This document shows, in pieces, positions 1 through 7,657 of a stretch of DNA of 64,000 nt. Numbering within the stretch: position 1 is the stretch's first letter; each line of letters opens with the position of its first letter. This DNA comes from Massilia agrisoli (lineage in GTDB: Bacteria; Pseudomonadota; Gammaproteobacteria; Burkholderiales; Burkholderiaceae_D). Both the position numbers and the translations under genes were made by a program. The stretch covers positions 50,392 to 114,391 of the forward strand of contig NZ_JAJHPV010000022.1 in the NCBI RefSeq assembly GCF_020831365.1, given 5' to 3'. The notes under the pieces were generated by a model. It was not told where the DNA came from and made no database searches. It saw nothing but the letters and a program-made list of their open reading frames with translations.

Positions 1-148
1 CGAAATGGCTGTAGATCTGCTCATCGGCGAACACCGATGGGTAGGTGCCGGCATGGCGCGCAGCGATGTACGCGAACACCAGCAGCAGGGCGAGGCCGAA
101 TCCGGTCTCCCAAAGCCGGTTGCGTAGCAGTGCAGTTAATCTTTTCAT
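1..148 (-). CDS. Partial membrane protein, GT-C-like (N-terminus only)
   Basis: Only the first 49 codons are present; the gene runs off the left edge. The ATG at 148 follows the stop of the upstream gene by 4 nt, so the two are very probably co-transcribed. Residues about 15-30 form one hydrophobic segment, followed by YPSVFADEQIYS. This closely matches YPMVFADEWLYS at the same place in the divergent protein starting at 2161, so the two are paralogues. By analogy it should be a multi-pass inner-membrane protein, perhaps a GT-C type glycosyltransferase, but the catalytic part cannot be seen. Confidence 0.7.
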   Translation of the reverse strand, partial: MKRLTALLRNRLWETGFGLALLLVFAYIAARHAGTYPSVFADEQIYSHF

Positions 149-152
149 CTGG

Positions 153-2054
153 TCAGCGCAGGGTTATCTGGCGGAGGAACAAGGCCATCTCGCGCGCGTC
201 GGCCGCGCTGGGCTTGCGCGGCGCTTCGTGGGCCAGCTCGATGCGGATGTCGCCCGCCACCCCCGCCGGAAGCGCCAGGCGCTGCGGCTTCGCCAGGTCG
301 TGCCATCCGAGGTCGACCCCGTTGATGCTGACACGAGTGCGCGCATTGCCCTCGAAATAATGGCCGAGGATGAGCACCGTCGCCGGCTTCATTCCCATCG
401 CTGGCCTGATCACGGCAACCGAACGCGGGCCGTGCGACCAGGCGCCGTTCCAGTCGCCGCCATTCGCCTCCGCGCCGCCCCATCCTGACACCAGGGCGAC
501 GCCGGCGCCGGCCCTGATCTGCTCGTACTGGAACGACTGCTGCGGCATGCCTTGCGAGATGCAACGTACCTGTCCATCGATATAGCGCCAGTGGCGCGCG
601 GTGTAGGTGATGTCGTTATCCGGCGCCAGCTGGCCATCGACCCCGCACAGCCGCTGTTCGACGCCGGGGTGGACGCCGTGGTACAGGGTCTGCACGGGTG
701 CGCCAGCGCTGGTGCGCAGGTGGATCTGGTCGGGGTAGATGTAGTTGTCGTGGCGTCCCAGGCGCTCGGCGAAGATTTCCGGCTCCGGGTGGTACATGCG
801 CGGCGCATGCTGCATCACCCACTTTGCGGGCGGGCTGAACTCGATATAGTCGTAGCTGCGCGCGCTGAGCATGGCGATGCTTTGCACGAGTACGACGAAC
901 AGGATCACCCATGCCGGCCAGCGTGGCCGGTGCGACAGCCGCAGCAGGAACACGAACAGCAAAGGCATCGCGGCCCAGAACGCGTAGCGCATCACGCCGG
1001 CGGCGCCCGAGTTCCAGTTCAATACCGCCAGCGCCGGCACCGCCAGCGCCAGCGTGAACAGGGCGGCGGCGCCAAGTATCAGCAGCTCGCGGCGCGGCCC
1101 GGCCGGATGTGCGCGCCAGCCCCATGCCAGCAGTGCGATGGCCAGGCCGGGGATGCCGACGATCATGCCCTGACTGAGGTCGAAATAGAACGAGAACAGG
1201 CGCGCCCGGCCAATCAGGCCGGGGTCGGAGAACAGCTTGGCGATGATGTTCGGGACGCCGAACTGGTACAGGTTGAACAGCATCGGCAGCGCAAACACCG
1301 CCACGCCCGCTGCGATACCGAGCAGGTAGCGGCGCTGCAGCACGTGCATCAGGTTGGCGCGCAGGCTGCGGCGCGCATCGTAGTCGAGCAGCAGGTGCAG
1401 CAGCGGCGCAAAGCCGAAGAACACCAGGATGGTCGGATTCTGCTGTGCGGCCAGGCCGGCCAGCACGGCGCCGGCAAGCGGCGCGCCGCTCATGTACAGG
1501 GCGAGGCCTGCGAGAAGGAAGGCGGCGCTCAGGCATTCGGGGCTGGACCAGTTGAAGTACAGGCCCCCGCCGCACAGCATGAACAACCCGACGCCGAACA
1601 AGGCTTTGCCGGGCGAGCGGAACAGGCGGTTCAGCGCCAGCCCGAGGATGAAGATCGCGGCCAGATTCACGGCCTGGAGGGCCTTGAGCGGCGACGCGCC
1701 GACGGCGCCCAGCAGCTTGAACGGGCCCGCGGCCAGCGCCGGATAACCCCAGAAGTGGATCGCGTAGACCTTGCCCTCGCGTCCCCGGGTGAAGGCCGCG
1801 TACAGCTGTTGCGCGTTCTCGCGCATGCCTTTTTCAAGCAGGTCGTACGGCTCTTTCAGGCGGGGCAGCAGCTCGCGCCCGCGCGCAATGTCCTCCAGCC
1901 TTATGTCGGCCGTTCCATGCGATGCGATCGCGATGGTGGTCAGCGAATACTCGACCACGTCGCCACCCATGCGGGGCGGCGTCACTGCAAACAGGCCGGC
2001 CAGCATGAGTGCCAGCAGCAGGTGGAAGTGCCACGCGCGTGAAAAGAGTTTCAT
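153..2054 (-). CDS. Multi-pass membrane protein, putative GT-C glycosyltransferase-like
   Basis: The protein has 633 aa from the ATG at 2054; an in-frame opening extends further upstream but lacks a membrane-protein-like sequence. An N-terminal signal-anchor is followed by a periplasmic stretch with GGDVVEYSLT, about ten hydrophobic segments, and a roughly 200-residue soluble C-terminal domain rich in beta-type sequence. Acidic residues soon after the first membrane segment, a hydrophobic core and a soluble tail are the usual plan of GT-C enzymes that use polyprenyl-phosphate sugars. No signature motif identifies the substrate. It lies 4 nt ahead of the partial membrane protein at the left edge and diverges from the paralogue-like gene at 2161. 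The GT-C assignment is inference. Confidence 0.65.
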   Translation of the reverse strand: MKLFSRAWHFHLLLALMLAGLFAVTPPRMGGDVVEYSLTTIAIASHGTADIRLEDIARGRELLPRLKEPYDLLEKGMRENAQQLYAAFTRGREGKVYAIHFWGYPALAAGPFKLLGAVGASPLKALQAVNLAAIFILGLALNRLFRSPGKALFGVGLFMLCGGGLYFNWSSPECLSAAFLLAGLALYMSGAPLAGAVLAGLAAQQNPTILVFFGFAPLLHLLLDYDARRSLRANLMHVLQRRYLLGIAAGVAVFALPMLFNLYQFGVPNIIAKLFSDPGLIGRARLFSFYFDLSQGMIVGIPGLAIALLAWGWRAHPAGPRRELLILGAAALFTLALAVPALAVLNWNSGAAGVMRYAFWAAMPLLFVFLLRLSHRPRWPAWVILFVVLVQSIAMLSARSYDYIEFSPPAKWVMQHAPRMYHPEPEIFAERLGRHDNYIYPDQIHLRTSAGAPVQTLYHGVHPGVEQRLCGVDGQLAPDNDITYTARHWRYIDGQVRCISQGMPQQSFQYEQIRAGAGVALVSGWGGAEANGGDWNGAWSHGPRSVAVIRPAMGMKPATVLILGHYFEGNARTRVSINGVDLGWHDLAKPQRLALPAGVAGDIRIELAHEAPRKPSAADAREMALFLRQITLR

Positions 2055-2160
2055 TAAGAATTTGGCAAAATTGCAGAACCGGGAGTGTACTGCATTGACC
2101 GTCGCCAGTGCGCAGATGTTGCCTGTTGGTATAGAATCCACGATCGATTCGAGGAACCTT

Positions 2161-4236
2161 ATGACAGCACGCTGGCCGGACACGAAAATCACCCAATGGA
2201 TAGGCCGTTACGCGCTGCCGCTGGGGCTTGCCGCCGTGTTCTTGCAGCTGGTCTGGCGCAATGCCGGTTTGTACCCGATGGTGTTTGCCGACGAGTGGCT
2301 GTACAGCAGCGCCGCGCGCCTGCTGCCATTCGACAAGTCGATCCTGCCTTCCTACCTGTTCCTCGGCGTGTACCGCCTGACCAATGCCTGCGGCCCCGGT
2401 TTCCTCGATTGCGCGCGCATCCTCAATGCCGCGCTGCTGGTGGCCGCGGCCCCCTTCATCTACCTGACCGCGCGCACCGTCTGCGGCCGCGCCAGCGCCA
2501 CCGTGCTGGCGCTGGCCGCCGTGCTCGCGCCAATCAGCTCGTTCACGACCTACTTCATGCCCGAGACGATGTATTTCCTCGTCTTCTGCGTATTTGCCTG
2601 GGTGGCGCTGGCGCGTGCATCGCTGCCGCCGCTGCACTACGGGCTGGCCACCGGCGCGGTGCTCGGCCTGATGAGCGGCATCAAGGTGCACGCCTTGTTC
2701 CTGCTGCCGGCGCACCTGGCCTTCATGCTCTACCTGTGCCTCGCCCGCCACCGCAACGACGGCTGGCTGCGGCGCGCGCTGACGATGATGGTGATGGCCG
2801 CCGTCGCCATGGTGGCGGTCAGGCTGGCGATCGGCTACGCGGTGGCCGGCCGCGCGGGCCTGAACCTGCTCGGTAATTTCTACGGCGCCCATGCGACCAA
2901 CAGCGCATCGAACCTGGACTCGCTGCTGCGCATCCTGCCGGCCGCGCTGGTGAGCCTGAAAGGGCACATGCTGGCGCTGGCGCTGCTGATGTCCCTGCCG
3001 CTGGCCACGCTGGTGCTGCACCTTGTCGATGCGCGCACCCGCGCGCAAGCCAGCCCGCAGCAGCGCGCGCTCCAGGTCTTCGGGGTATTGATGCTGTGCG
3101 CGGCCGGTGCGCTGACCGTGATGTTCACCGCCAGTATCGCGTCGGCCGGTCCGCTCGAAGGCGTGCGGCTGCACCAGCGCTACTACGACTTCACTTTTCC
3201 GCTACTGCTGCTGATCGCCGCGGCCCCGCTGGCGCTGCCGGCCGCGCGCCAGGGCCTGCTGCTGCGCGCCGTGGCGGCATTGCCGCTGGCCGCGCTGGTG
3301 CTGTACGCCGCGCGCGTGCTGCCGGCCGAGTACTCGATTGGCCTGGTCGACTCGCCCGAACTGGCCGTGCTCAAGGAGTTTCCCCAGCTGCTGAACCTGA
3401 CCGCCGGCTTGGCCGTGCTGACGCTGGCTGTGTGGACCTTGCAGCGCAGGGCCGGCATTTTGCTGTTCGTGTTCTTCGCCTTGCCGCTCACTGCGCTGAA
3501 CGCCTACCGTAGCGTGGGCGCCATCCAGGCGCGTTCACAGGCACCCAATGACTACGACAAGGCGGCCATGATGACGCGCCATTACCTCGACCGCCAGCAA
3601 ACCAGCAAGCTGACGGTGGCGGGCGAGGGCGCCGGGCTGACCCGCGCGCTGTTCCACATCGATAACCCGGACACCCTGACGCACGACCTGCTTCCAGGCG
3701 TGCCGTTCGCGCGCGAAGACCTTGCTCCCGGGCGCGACTGGGTCCTGATCGTGGGCGACCATCCGCTGCCGGCCGACATCAAGCCCGAAGTGCAGACCGC
3801 CGAATTCGCGCTGGTCAAGGTCAAGGTGGATCACAAGCCGCTGGCGAAAATTGAATTTGCGCGCCCCGACCGCAGCCTGCTGGCAAAGACCGAAGGCCTG
3901 GCCAATCCCGAGGCGTGGGGCGTGTGGTCGGATGGCCCGCTGGTGCGCCTGCACTTTGCCAGGCCGCTGCCGCAAAAGCTCAACATCCTGCTGCGGGCCA
4001 ATGCCTTCCCGCCGAATGCGGACCAGGAGTTTGTGCTGGTGGTCGGCGGCCAGCGCAGGCCGTTCCGCTTGTCGGGCACTGCGCAGGACCGCTTCTTCCA
4101 GTTCGACACCGATGGCGCGCAGCAGCTGGTGACCATCGAGATTCCCAAGCCGGTGGCCCCGCGTTCCCTCGGCTACGGAACGGACGACCGCCTGCTCGGC
4201 ATCGCCTTCACCAGCCTGGAATTAGGTACTCGCTAG
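2161..4236 (+). CDS. Multi-pass membrane protein, putative GT-C glycosyltransferase-like
   Basis: The 691-aa protein starts at the ATG at 2161 (MTARWPDT). The first membrane segment is followed by YPMVFADEWLYSSAA, whose acidic pair sits where GT-C enzymes carry catalytic or metal-binding acids. Roughly ten further hydrophobic segments run to about residue 430, and the last 230 residues are soluble. The FADE region matches the partial protein at the left edge, so at least two paralogues occur here. The neighbours for polyprenyl-phosphate sugar synthesis at 4.3-7.5 kb suggest it transfers a lipid-linked sugar on the periplasmic side. The substrate is unknown and the role is inferred from context. 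Confidence 0.65.
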   Translation: MTARWPDTKITQWIGRYALPLGLAAVFLQLVWRNAGLYPMVFADEWLYSSAARLLPFDKSILPSYLFLGVYRLTNACGPGFLDCARILNAALLVAAAPFIYLTARTVCGRASATVLALAAVLAPISSFTTYFMPETMYFLVFCVFAWVALARASLPPLHYGLATGAVLGLMSGIKVHALFLLPAHLAFMLYLCLARHRNDGWLRRALTMMVMAAVAMVAVRLAIGYAVAGRAGLNLLGNFYGAHATNSASNLDSLLRILPAALVSLKGHMLALALLMSLPLATLVLHLVDARTRAQASPQQRALQVFGVLMLCAAGALTVMFTASIASAGPLEGVRLHQRYYDFTFPLLLLIAAAPLALPAARQGLLLRAVAALPLAALVLYAARVLPAEYSIGLVDSPELAVLKEFPQLLNLTAGLAVLTLAVWTLQRRAGILLFVFFALPLTALNAYRSVGAIQARSQAPNDYDKAAMMTRHYLDRQQTSKLTVAGEGAGLTRALFHIDNPDTLTHDLLPGVPFAREDLAPGRDWVLIVGDHPLPADIKPEVQTAEFALVKVKVDHKPLAKIEFARPDRSLLAKTEGLANPEAWGVWSDGPLVRLHFARPLPQKLNILLRANAFPPNADQEFVLVVGGQRRPFRLSGTAQDRFFQFDTDGAQQLVTIEIPKPVAPRSLGYGTDDRLLGIAFTSLELGTR

Positions 4237-4248
4237 GCACTATCCAAG

Positions 4249-4342
4249 TCATTCCCGCGAAGGCGGGAATCTATAGCCCAGCTGCGCTTGGATGCTATGG
4301 GTTCCCGCCTTCGCGGGAACGACGATTGGCGGGAACGACGAT
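4249..4342. repeat. REP-like inverted repeat, family A
   Basis: Two hairpin-forming units read TTCCCGCGAAGGCGGGAA and its inverted partner about 40 bp apart, plus a partial third copy (GGCGGGAACGACGAT). The element sits between the stop of the membrane protein at 4236 and the convergent SMR-type gene. The same family recurs at 7579, 32630, 42388 and 56423. Confidence 0.85.
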
Positions 4343-4347
4343 TGTGC

Positions 4348-4689
4348 CTAGCGCGACAGCGCAAATGCGCCGAGCGCGATCAGCACCATGCCCGCGACCT
4401 TGCTGATGGTGAGCGGCTCGTCGAGGGCCGCGATGCCCAGCGCGGCCACCATCGCCATCGCAATGCCTGTCATCACCGGGTAGGCCAGGCTCATGTCGAG
4501 CTTTTGCAGCGCCACGGAATAGCAGACGAAGCCGAGCGCGTAGGTGGCGCCGGCGCCGCCAAGGAAGGCGAGGCGCACCAGGTTCCAGTCGGCCCCGTGG
4601 TTATTCGACAGCTTGATCAAGAAGGTGGCCATTGCGCTTGCAAGCGCCGCCAGTGCGCACCACAGGTAGCCGGTCATGGCTGGAGTCAT
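4348..4689 (-). CDS. SMR/EamA-type small membrane transporter (lipid-linked sugar flippase candidate)
   Basis: This 113-aa protein has four hydrophobic segments. The C-terminal half (SLAYPVMTG, LDEPLT, then a glycine/alanine-rich last helix) is characteristic of the small multidrug resistance/EamA superfamily, which includes EmrE and the undecaprenyl-phosphate-aminoarabinose flippase subunits ArnE/ArnF. The gene follows the HAD-UbiA fusion by 11 nt in the same orientation, next to GtrA and a GT2 enzyme. A role in flipping a polyprenyl-phosphate sugar is therefore more likely than drug efflux. That is inferred from context; the sequence alone only supports the superfamily. Confidence 0.75.
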   Translation of the reverse strand: MTPAMTGYLWCALAALASAMATFLIKLSNNHGADWNLVRLAFLGGAGATYALGFVCYSVALQKLDMSLAYPVMTGIAMAMVAALGIAALDEPLTISKVAGMVLIALGAFALSR

Positions 4690-4700
4690 TGGGTCTCTTT

Positions 4701-6134
4701 CTAGAATGCCGCGGCGGTGGCCAGCGCCAGGCATAGCGCCAATACGGCCAGGCTGACCTTGTCGCGGCTGACATACAGGACCGGGTCTTCATTGACCTGG
4801 CCGCGGTAGGCCAGCGTCCACAGGCGCCCCAGCCAGAACACCAGCAGCGGCACGATCCCGGCCAGCCAGGCCGGGGTTTCATATTGCAGCAGCGCGTTCT
4901 GCGACTCCACGTACAGGATGAAGATCAGCACCGACACGAAGGCGCTGTTGATGCCCATGATGCCGACCGGTCCCTTGTCGGCGGTGGTGTAGCCGCGCCC
5001 GGCCGTCTTGTGCTTGCCCTGCTGCTCGAGGTTGTATAGCTCGCTGAAGCGCTTGAGCAGGGCCAGGCTGAGGAAGATAAAGAACGAGAACGCCAGCAGC
5101 CAGAACGACGGTTCGATACCGGTGGCGGCGCTGCCGCCGAGGATGCGCATGCTGTACAGGATCGCCAGCGTGACGATATCGATCATCAGGATGCGCTTCA
5201 GATACAGCGAGTAGCACAAGGTGGCCGCGAAATACAGGAACACCGCCGCCAGCAGCAGCGGATTGAAGGTGGCGCACAGCAGCAGCGCGGTGGCCGCCAG
5301 CAGCGGGCTGGCGACCATCGCGACTGAGATTGGCAAGGTGCCGGCCGCGATCGGGCGGGTGCGCTTGGTCGCATGCAGGCGGTCGTCGGTGGCGTCGAGC
5401 GCATCGTTGAGCAGGTAGGCGCTGGACGCGCATAGCGAAAACGCCACGAAGGCCAGCAGCGAATCGAGCGCCGCCACGGCGGTAATCTCGTGCGCGGCCA
5501 GCATTGGCACGAACACCAGCAAATTCTTCAACCACTGGCGCGGCCGCATCGCCTTGACCAGGGCCATGCCCCAGCCGCCGCGCACGGCGCCCATCTGCTC
5601 GGTCGAACGGCCGTCGCCGAGGTGGAAGGGCCGCTGGGTCACCGAGTAGGCGGCGCGGCTTTTCAGCCAGACGGCGCGGTCGGCGTTGGCGTTGCCGACA
5701 TAGTCGAAGCCCTTGTCGCCGTAGATGCTGGCCAGGTGGCGCGCCTTGTTGTGCGATGTCAGGTTGATGCCGTCGCCGGTCGCGTGGACGTGGTCGAACA
5801 GCCCGAGGTGCGCGGCGATGCTGTCGGCGAAGCGGCGTTCGGACCCGGTGGCCAGCACCAGGATGCGGCCCTGGCTGCGCTCGGCCGCCAGCATGGCCAG
5901 CAAGGTCTGGTCGTAGGGCAGGGCGGCCGGGTCAAGGATGACGGCGTGCGCCAGCTTCTGCTTGAAGCCCGCCTTGCCGGACAATAGCCAGAACGGCAGG
6001 CGCCACAGCTCAAGGAAGCGGGTGCGGATGAACAGCAGCAGCGCTTCCCACAGCAGGTCGGAATGAATCAGCGTGCCGTCAAGGTCGACCACCAGGGGCG
6101 GCGCGGCTTCGCGTTCGAGATTGTCCTGGTCCAC
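4701..6134 (-). CDS. HAD hydrolase-UbiA prenyltransferase fusion
   Basis: A GTG start at 6134 directly follows the TAA of gtrA (6136) and gives 477 aa. Residues about 14-180 are a haloacid-dehalogenase domain with motif I VVDLDGTLIHSD and a later VGNANAD acidic motif. Residues about 190-477 are a UbiA-type membrane prenyltransferase with the Asp-rich NDALDATDD motif followed by KRTRPIAAG. The closest described activity for such proteins is phosphoribosyltransferase to decaprenyl phosphate (Rv3806c family), with the HAD part as the phosphatase removing the 5-phosphate. The product would be a polyprenyl-phosphate pentose. The family assignment is firm; the substrate is inferred. Confidence 0.85.
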   Translation of the reverse strand: MDQDNLEREAAPPLVVDLDGTLIHSDLLWEALLLFIRTRFLELWRLPFWLLSGKAGFKQKLAHAVILDPAALPYDQTLLAMLAAERSQGRILVLATGSERRFADSIAAHLGLFDHVHATGDGINLTSHNKARHLASIYGDKGFDYVGNANADRAVWLKSRAAYSVTQRPFHLGDGRSTEQMGAVRGGWGMALVKAMRPRQWLKNLLVFVPMLAAHEITAVAALDSLLAFVAFSLCASSAYLLNDALDATDDRLHATKRTRPIAAGTLPISVAMVASPLLAATALLLCATFNPLLLAAVFLYFAATLCYSLYLKRILMIDIVTLAILYSMRILGGSAATGIEPSFWLLAFSFFIFLSLALLKRFSELYNLEQQGKHKTAGRGYTTADKGPVGIMGINSAFVSVLIFILYVESQNALLQYETPAWLAGIVPLLVFWLGRLWTLAYRGQVNEDPVLYVSRDKVSLAVLALCLALATAAAF

Positions 6135-6135
6135 G

Positions 6136-6513
6136 TTATTTGAATATCCAGTGTTTGCCGAGAATGAAGCCGTTGATGGCCACCAGCGGCAGCGACAGCA
6201 GCTTGCCGACGACCGCCAGCCCAAGCAGGTGCACCGACAAGGCCACGCAGGCCAGCGTGAACAGGTAGTTCATCGCCACCACCGCGAGGTAGCGGCCCAT
6301 GCTGCGTCCCGACGGCGGTGCCGTGAAGGTGACGGTGGCATGGTAGCCGTAATTGAAAACCAGTCCTGCGATGAAGCCGACCGAGGTCGCGGTGACGTAA
6401 TCGACGCCGCTGTGGATCAGGAACTGCATCAGGCCGACATCGATCAGCGCGCTCGCCACGCCGCCGGCCAGGTACAGCAGGAACTGGCGCTGGCGCGACA
6501 GCAGTTCACGCAT
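6136..6513 (-). CDS. GtrA family membrane protein
   Basis: This 125-aa protein has four predicted membrane segments and the GtrA-family features: FLLYLAGGVASALIDVG near the N-terminus and a final NGFILGKHWIF-type C-terminus. GtrA proteins are proposed to flip or help transfer polyprenyl-phosphate-linked sugars made by a partner GT2 enzyme. The start overlaps the end of the upstream GT2 gene by 8 nt, and the next gene begins 1 nt after its stop, so translation is probably coupled through all three. Confidence 0.88.
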   Translation of the reverse strand: MRELLSRQRQFLLYLAGGVASALIDVGLMQFLIHSGVDYVTATSVGFIAGLVFNYGYHATVTFTAPPSGRSMGRYLAVVAMNYLFTLACVALSVHLLGLAVVGKLLSLPLVAINGFILGKHWIFK

Positions 6514-7486
6514 GCTTGGTGCGCGACCAGATGGTCTTGTGGATCGGCCGGCGCGGCACCGAGGCGATGTCGTAGGCGAGGAAGGCGAGTATCAGCTGCA
6601 CGCCCATCAGCACCGGCAGCGCGGCCGCCATGACGGTGCCTGCCGGGGTGGTCGTGCCCAAGCGCGCCGAATGCAGCCAGGCGTTGAGGCCATACACGGT
6701 GCCGAATGCCAGCATGGCGCCGCCCAGCGGCAGCTCGATGGAGGCCAGCGACATGTTGCGCAGGTAGTAGTTGTAGAACACCCGCTTGAAGAAATTGCGG
6801 AAGTGCTTGGCCACGAATTCGGTGACGATGCGCGAGATCTTCAGGTTACTCACTTCATCGCCGTACACAGCGTCCATCGGCACGTCCACCACCACCGCGT
6901 GCAGGGTGTTCAGGCGGAACAGCATGTCGGTCTCGAAGAAGTAGCGCCGGCTGATTTTCTCGAACGGCAGGTGGCGCGCGGCGTCGGCATGGATCGCCGT
7001 GAAGCCGTTGGTCGGATCGAAAATGTCCCAGTAGCCCGATGACACCTTGCTCATCAGGGACAGCACCGCATTGCCGAACAGGCGCAGCGGCGGCATGGTG
7101 CGCAGCTGTTCCAGGTCGTAGAAGCGGTTGCCCTTGGAGTAGTCGGCTTCGCCGGCCAGGATCGGCACGATGAAATTCGGGATCAGGCGCGGGTCCATCT
7201 GGCCGTCGCCGTCGACCTTGACGATCACCGCCGCGCCGGCCGCGATGGCGGCCTGGTAGCCGGTCATCACCGCGCCGCCGACACCCTGGTTCTTCTCATG
7301 TTCCAGCACCACCACGCGCGGGTCGGCGCAATTTTCGCGCACGAAGGCGCCCGACTTGTCCGGGCAGCAGTCGTCGACCACGTAGATGTGCGTGACTTCC
7401 GGACCAATCGCGCCGATCACGCCAAGGATATGGCGGGTAACCCGATAGGACGGAATGACGACGGCGATGGAATCGTTCGGATACAT
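6506..7486 (-). CDS. GT2 glycosyltransferase, polyprenyl-phosphate sugar synthase type
   Basis: The 326-aa protein has an N-terminal GT-A domain (IAVVIPSYRV, then YVVDDCCPD as the nucleotide-sugar DxD region, VDGDGQMDP as the second acidic motif). Two C-terminal membrane segments lie at about 240-310. This layout matches DPM1/GtrB-type enzymes that move a sugar from a nucleotide donor to a polyprenyl phosphate at the inner membrane. It is the first gene of a tightly packed leftward operon with GtrA, HAD-UbiA and the SMR protein. The sugar is not identifiable from sequence. Confidence 0.88.
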   Translation of the reverse strand: MYPNDSIAVVIPSYRVTRHILGVIGAIGPEVTHIYVVDDCCPDKSGAFVRENCADPRVVVLEHEKNQGVGGAVMTGYQAAIAAGAAVIVKVDGDGQMDPRLIPNFIVPILAGEADYSKGNRFYDLEQLRTMPPLRLFGNAVLSLMSKVSSGYWDIFDPTNGFTAIHADAARHLPFEKISRRYFFETDMLFRLNTLHAVVVDVPMDAVYGDEVSNLKISRIVTEFVAKHFRNFFKRVFYNYYLRNMSLASIELPLGGAMLAFGTVYGLNAWLHSARLGTTTPAGTVMAAALPVLMGVQLILAFLAYDIASVPRRPIHKTIWSRTKHA

Positions 7487-7657
7487 GAAAATGAATCTAG
7501 GTTAAAAGATTGGCAAGCAGCATGGTAGCGTAGTGCGGGGCAACGGTCACGCGTTTCACGCAAATATCGGCGCGTACCCGTCGTTCCCGCGGAGGCGGGA
7601 ACCCATAGCGCAGGTGTATCGCCAGGAAATTGGATTCCCGCCTGCGCGGGAACGGCG
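7487..7657. repeat. Intergenic gap with REP-like inverted repeat, family A
   Basis: The gap between the tandem glycosyltransferase and the GT2 gene holds an inverted pair at about 7579-7656 (GTTCCCGCGGAGGCGGGAAC, then TTCCCGCCTGCGCGGGAA). The repeat ends directly at the stop codon of the tandem glycosyltransferase. No gene is seen here; the rest is probably the leader of the GT2 operon. Confidence 0.8.

Noticed and set aside
552..2042. Long opposite-strand frame across the first membrane-protein gene
   Set aside because: Its translation is His/Gln/Arg/Ala-rich low-complexity sequence typical of the antisense of a GC-rich gene; similar antisense frames across many genes here were dismissed for the same reason.
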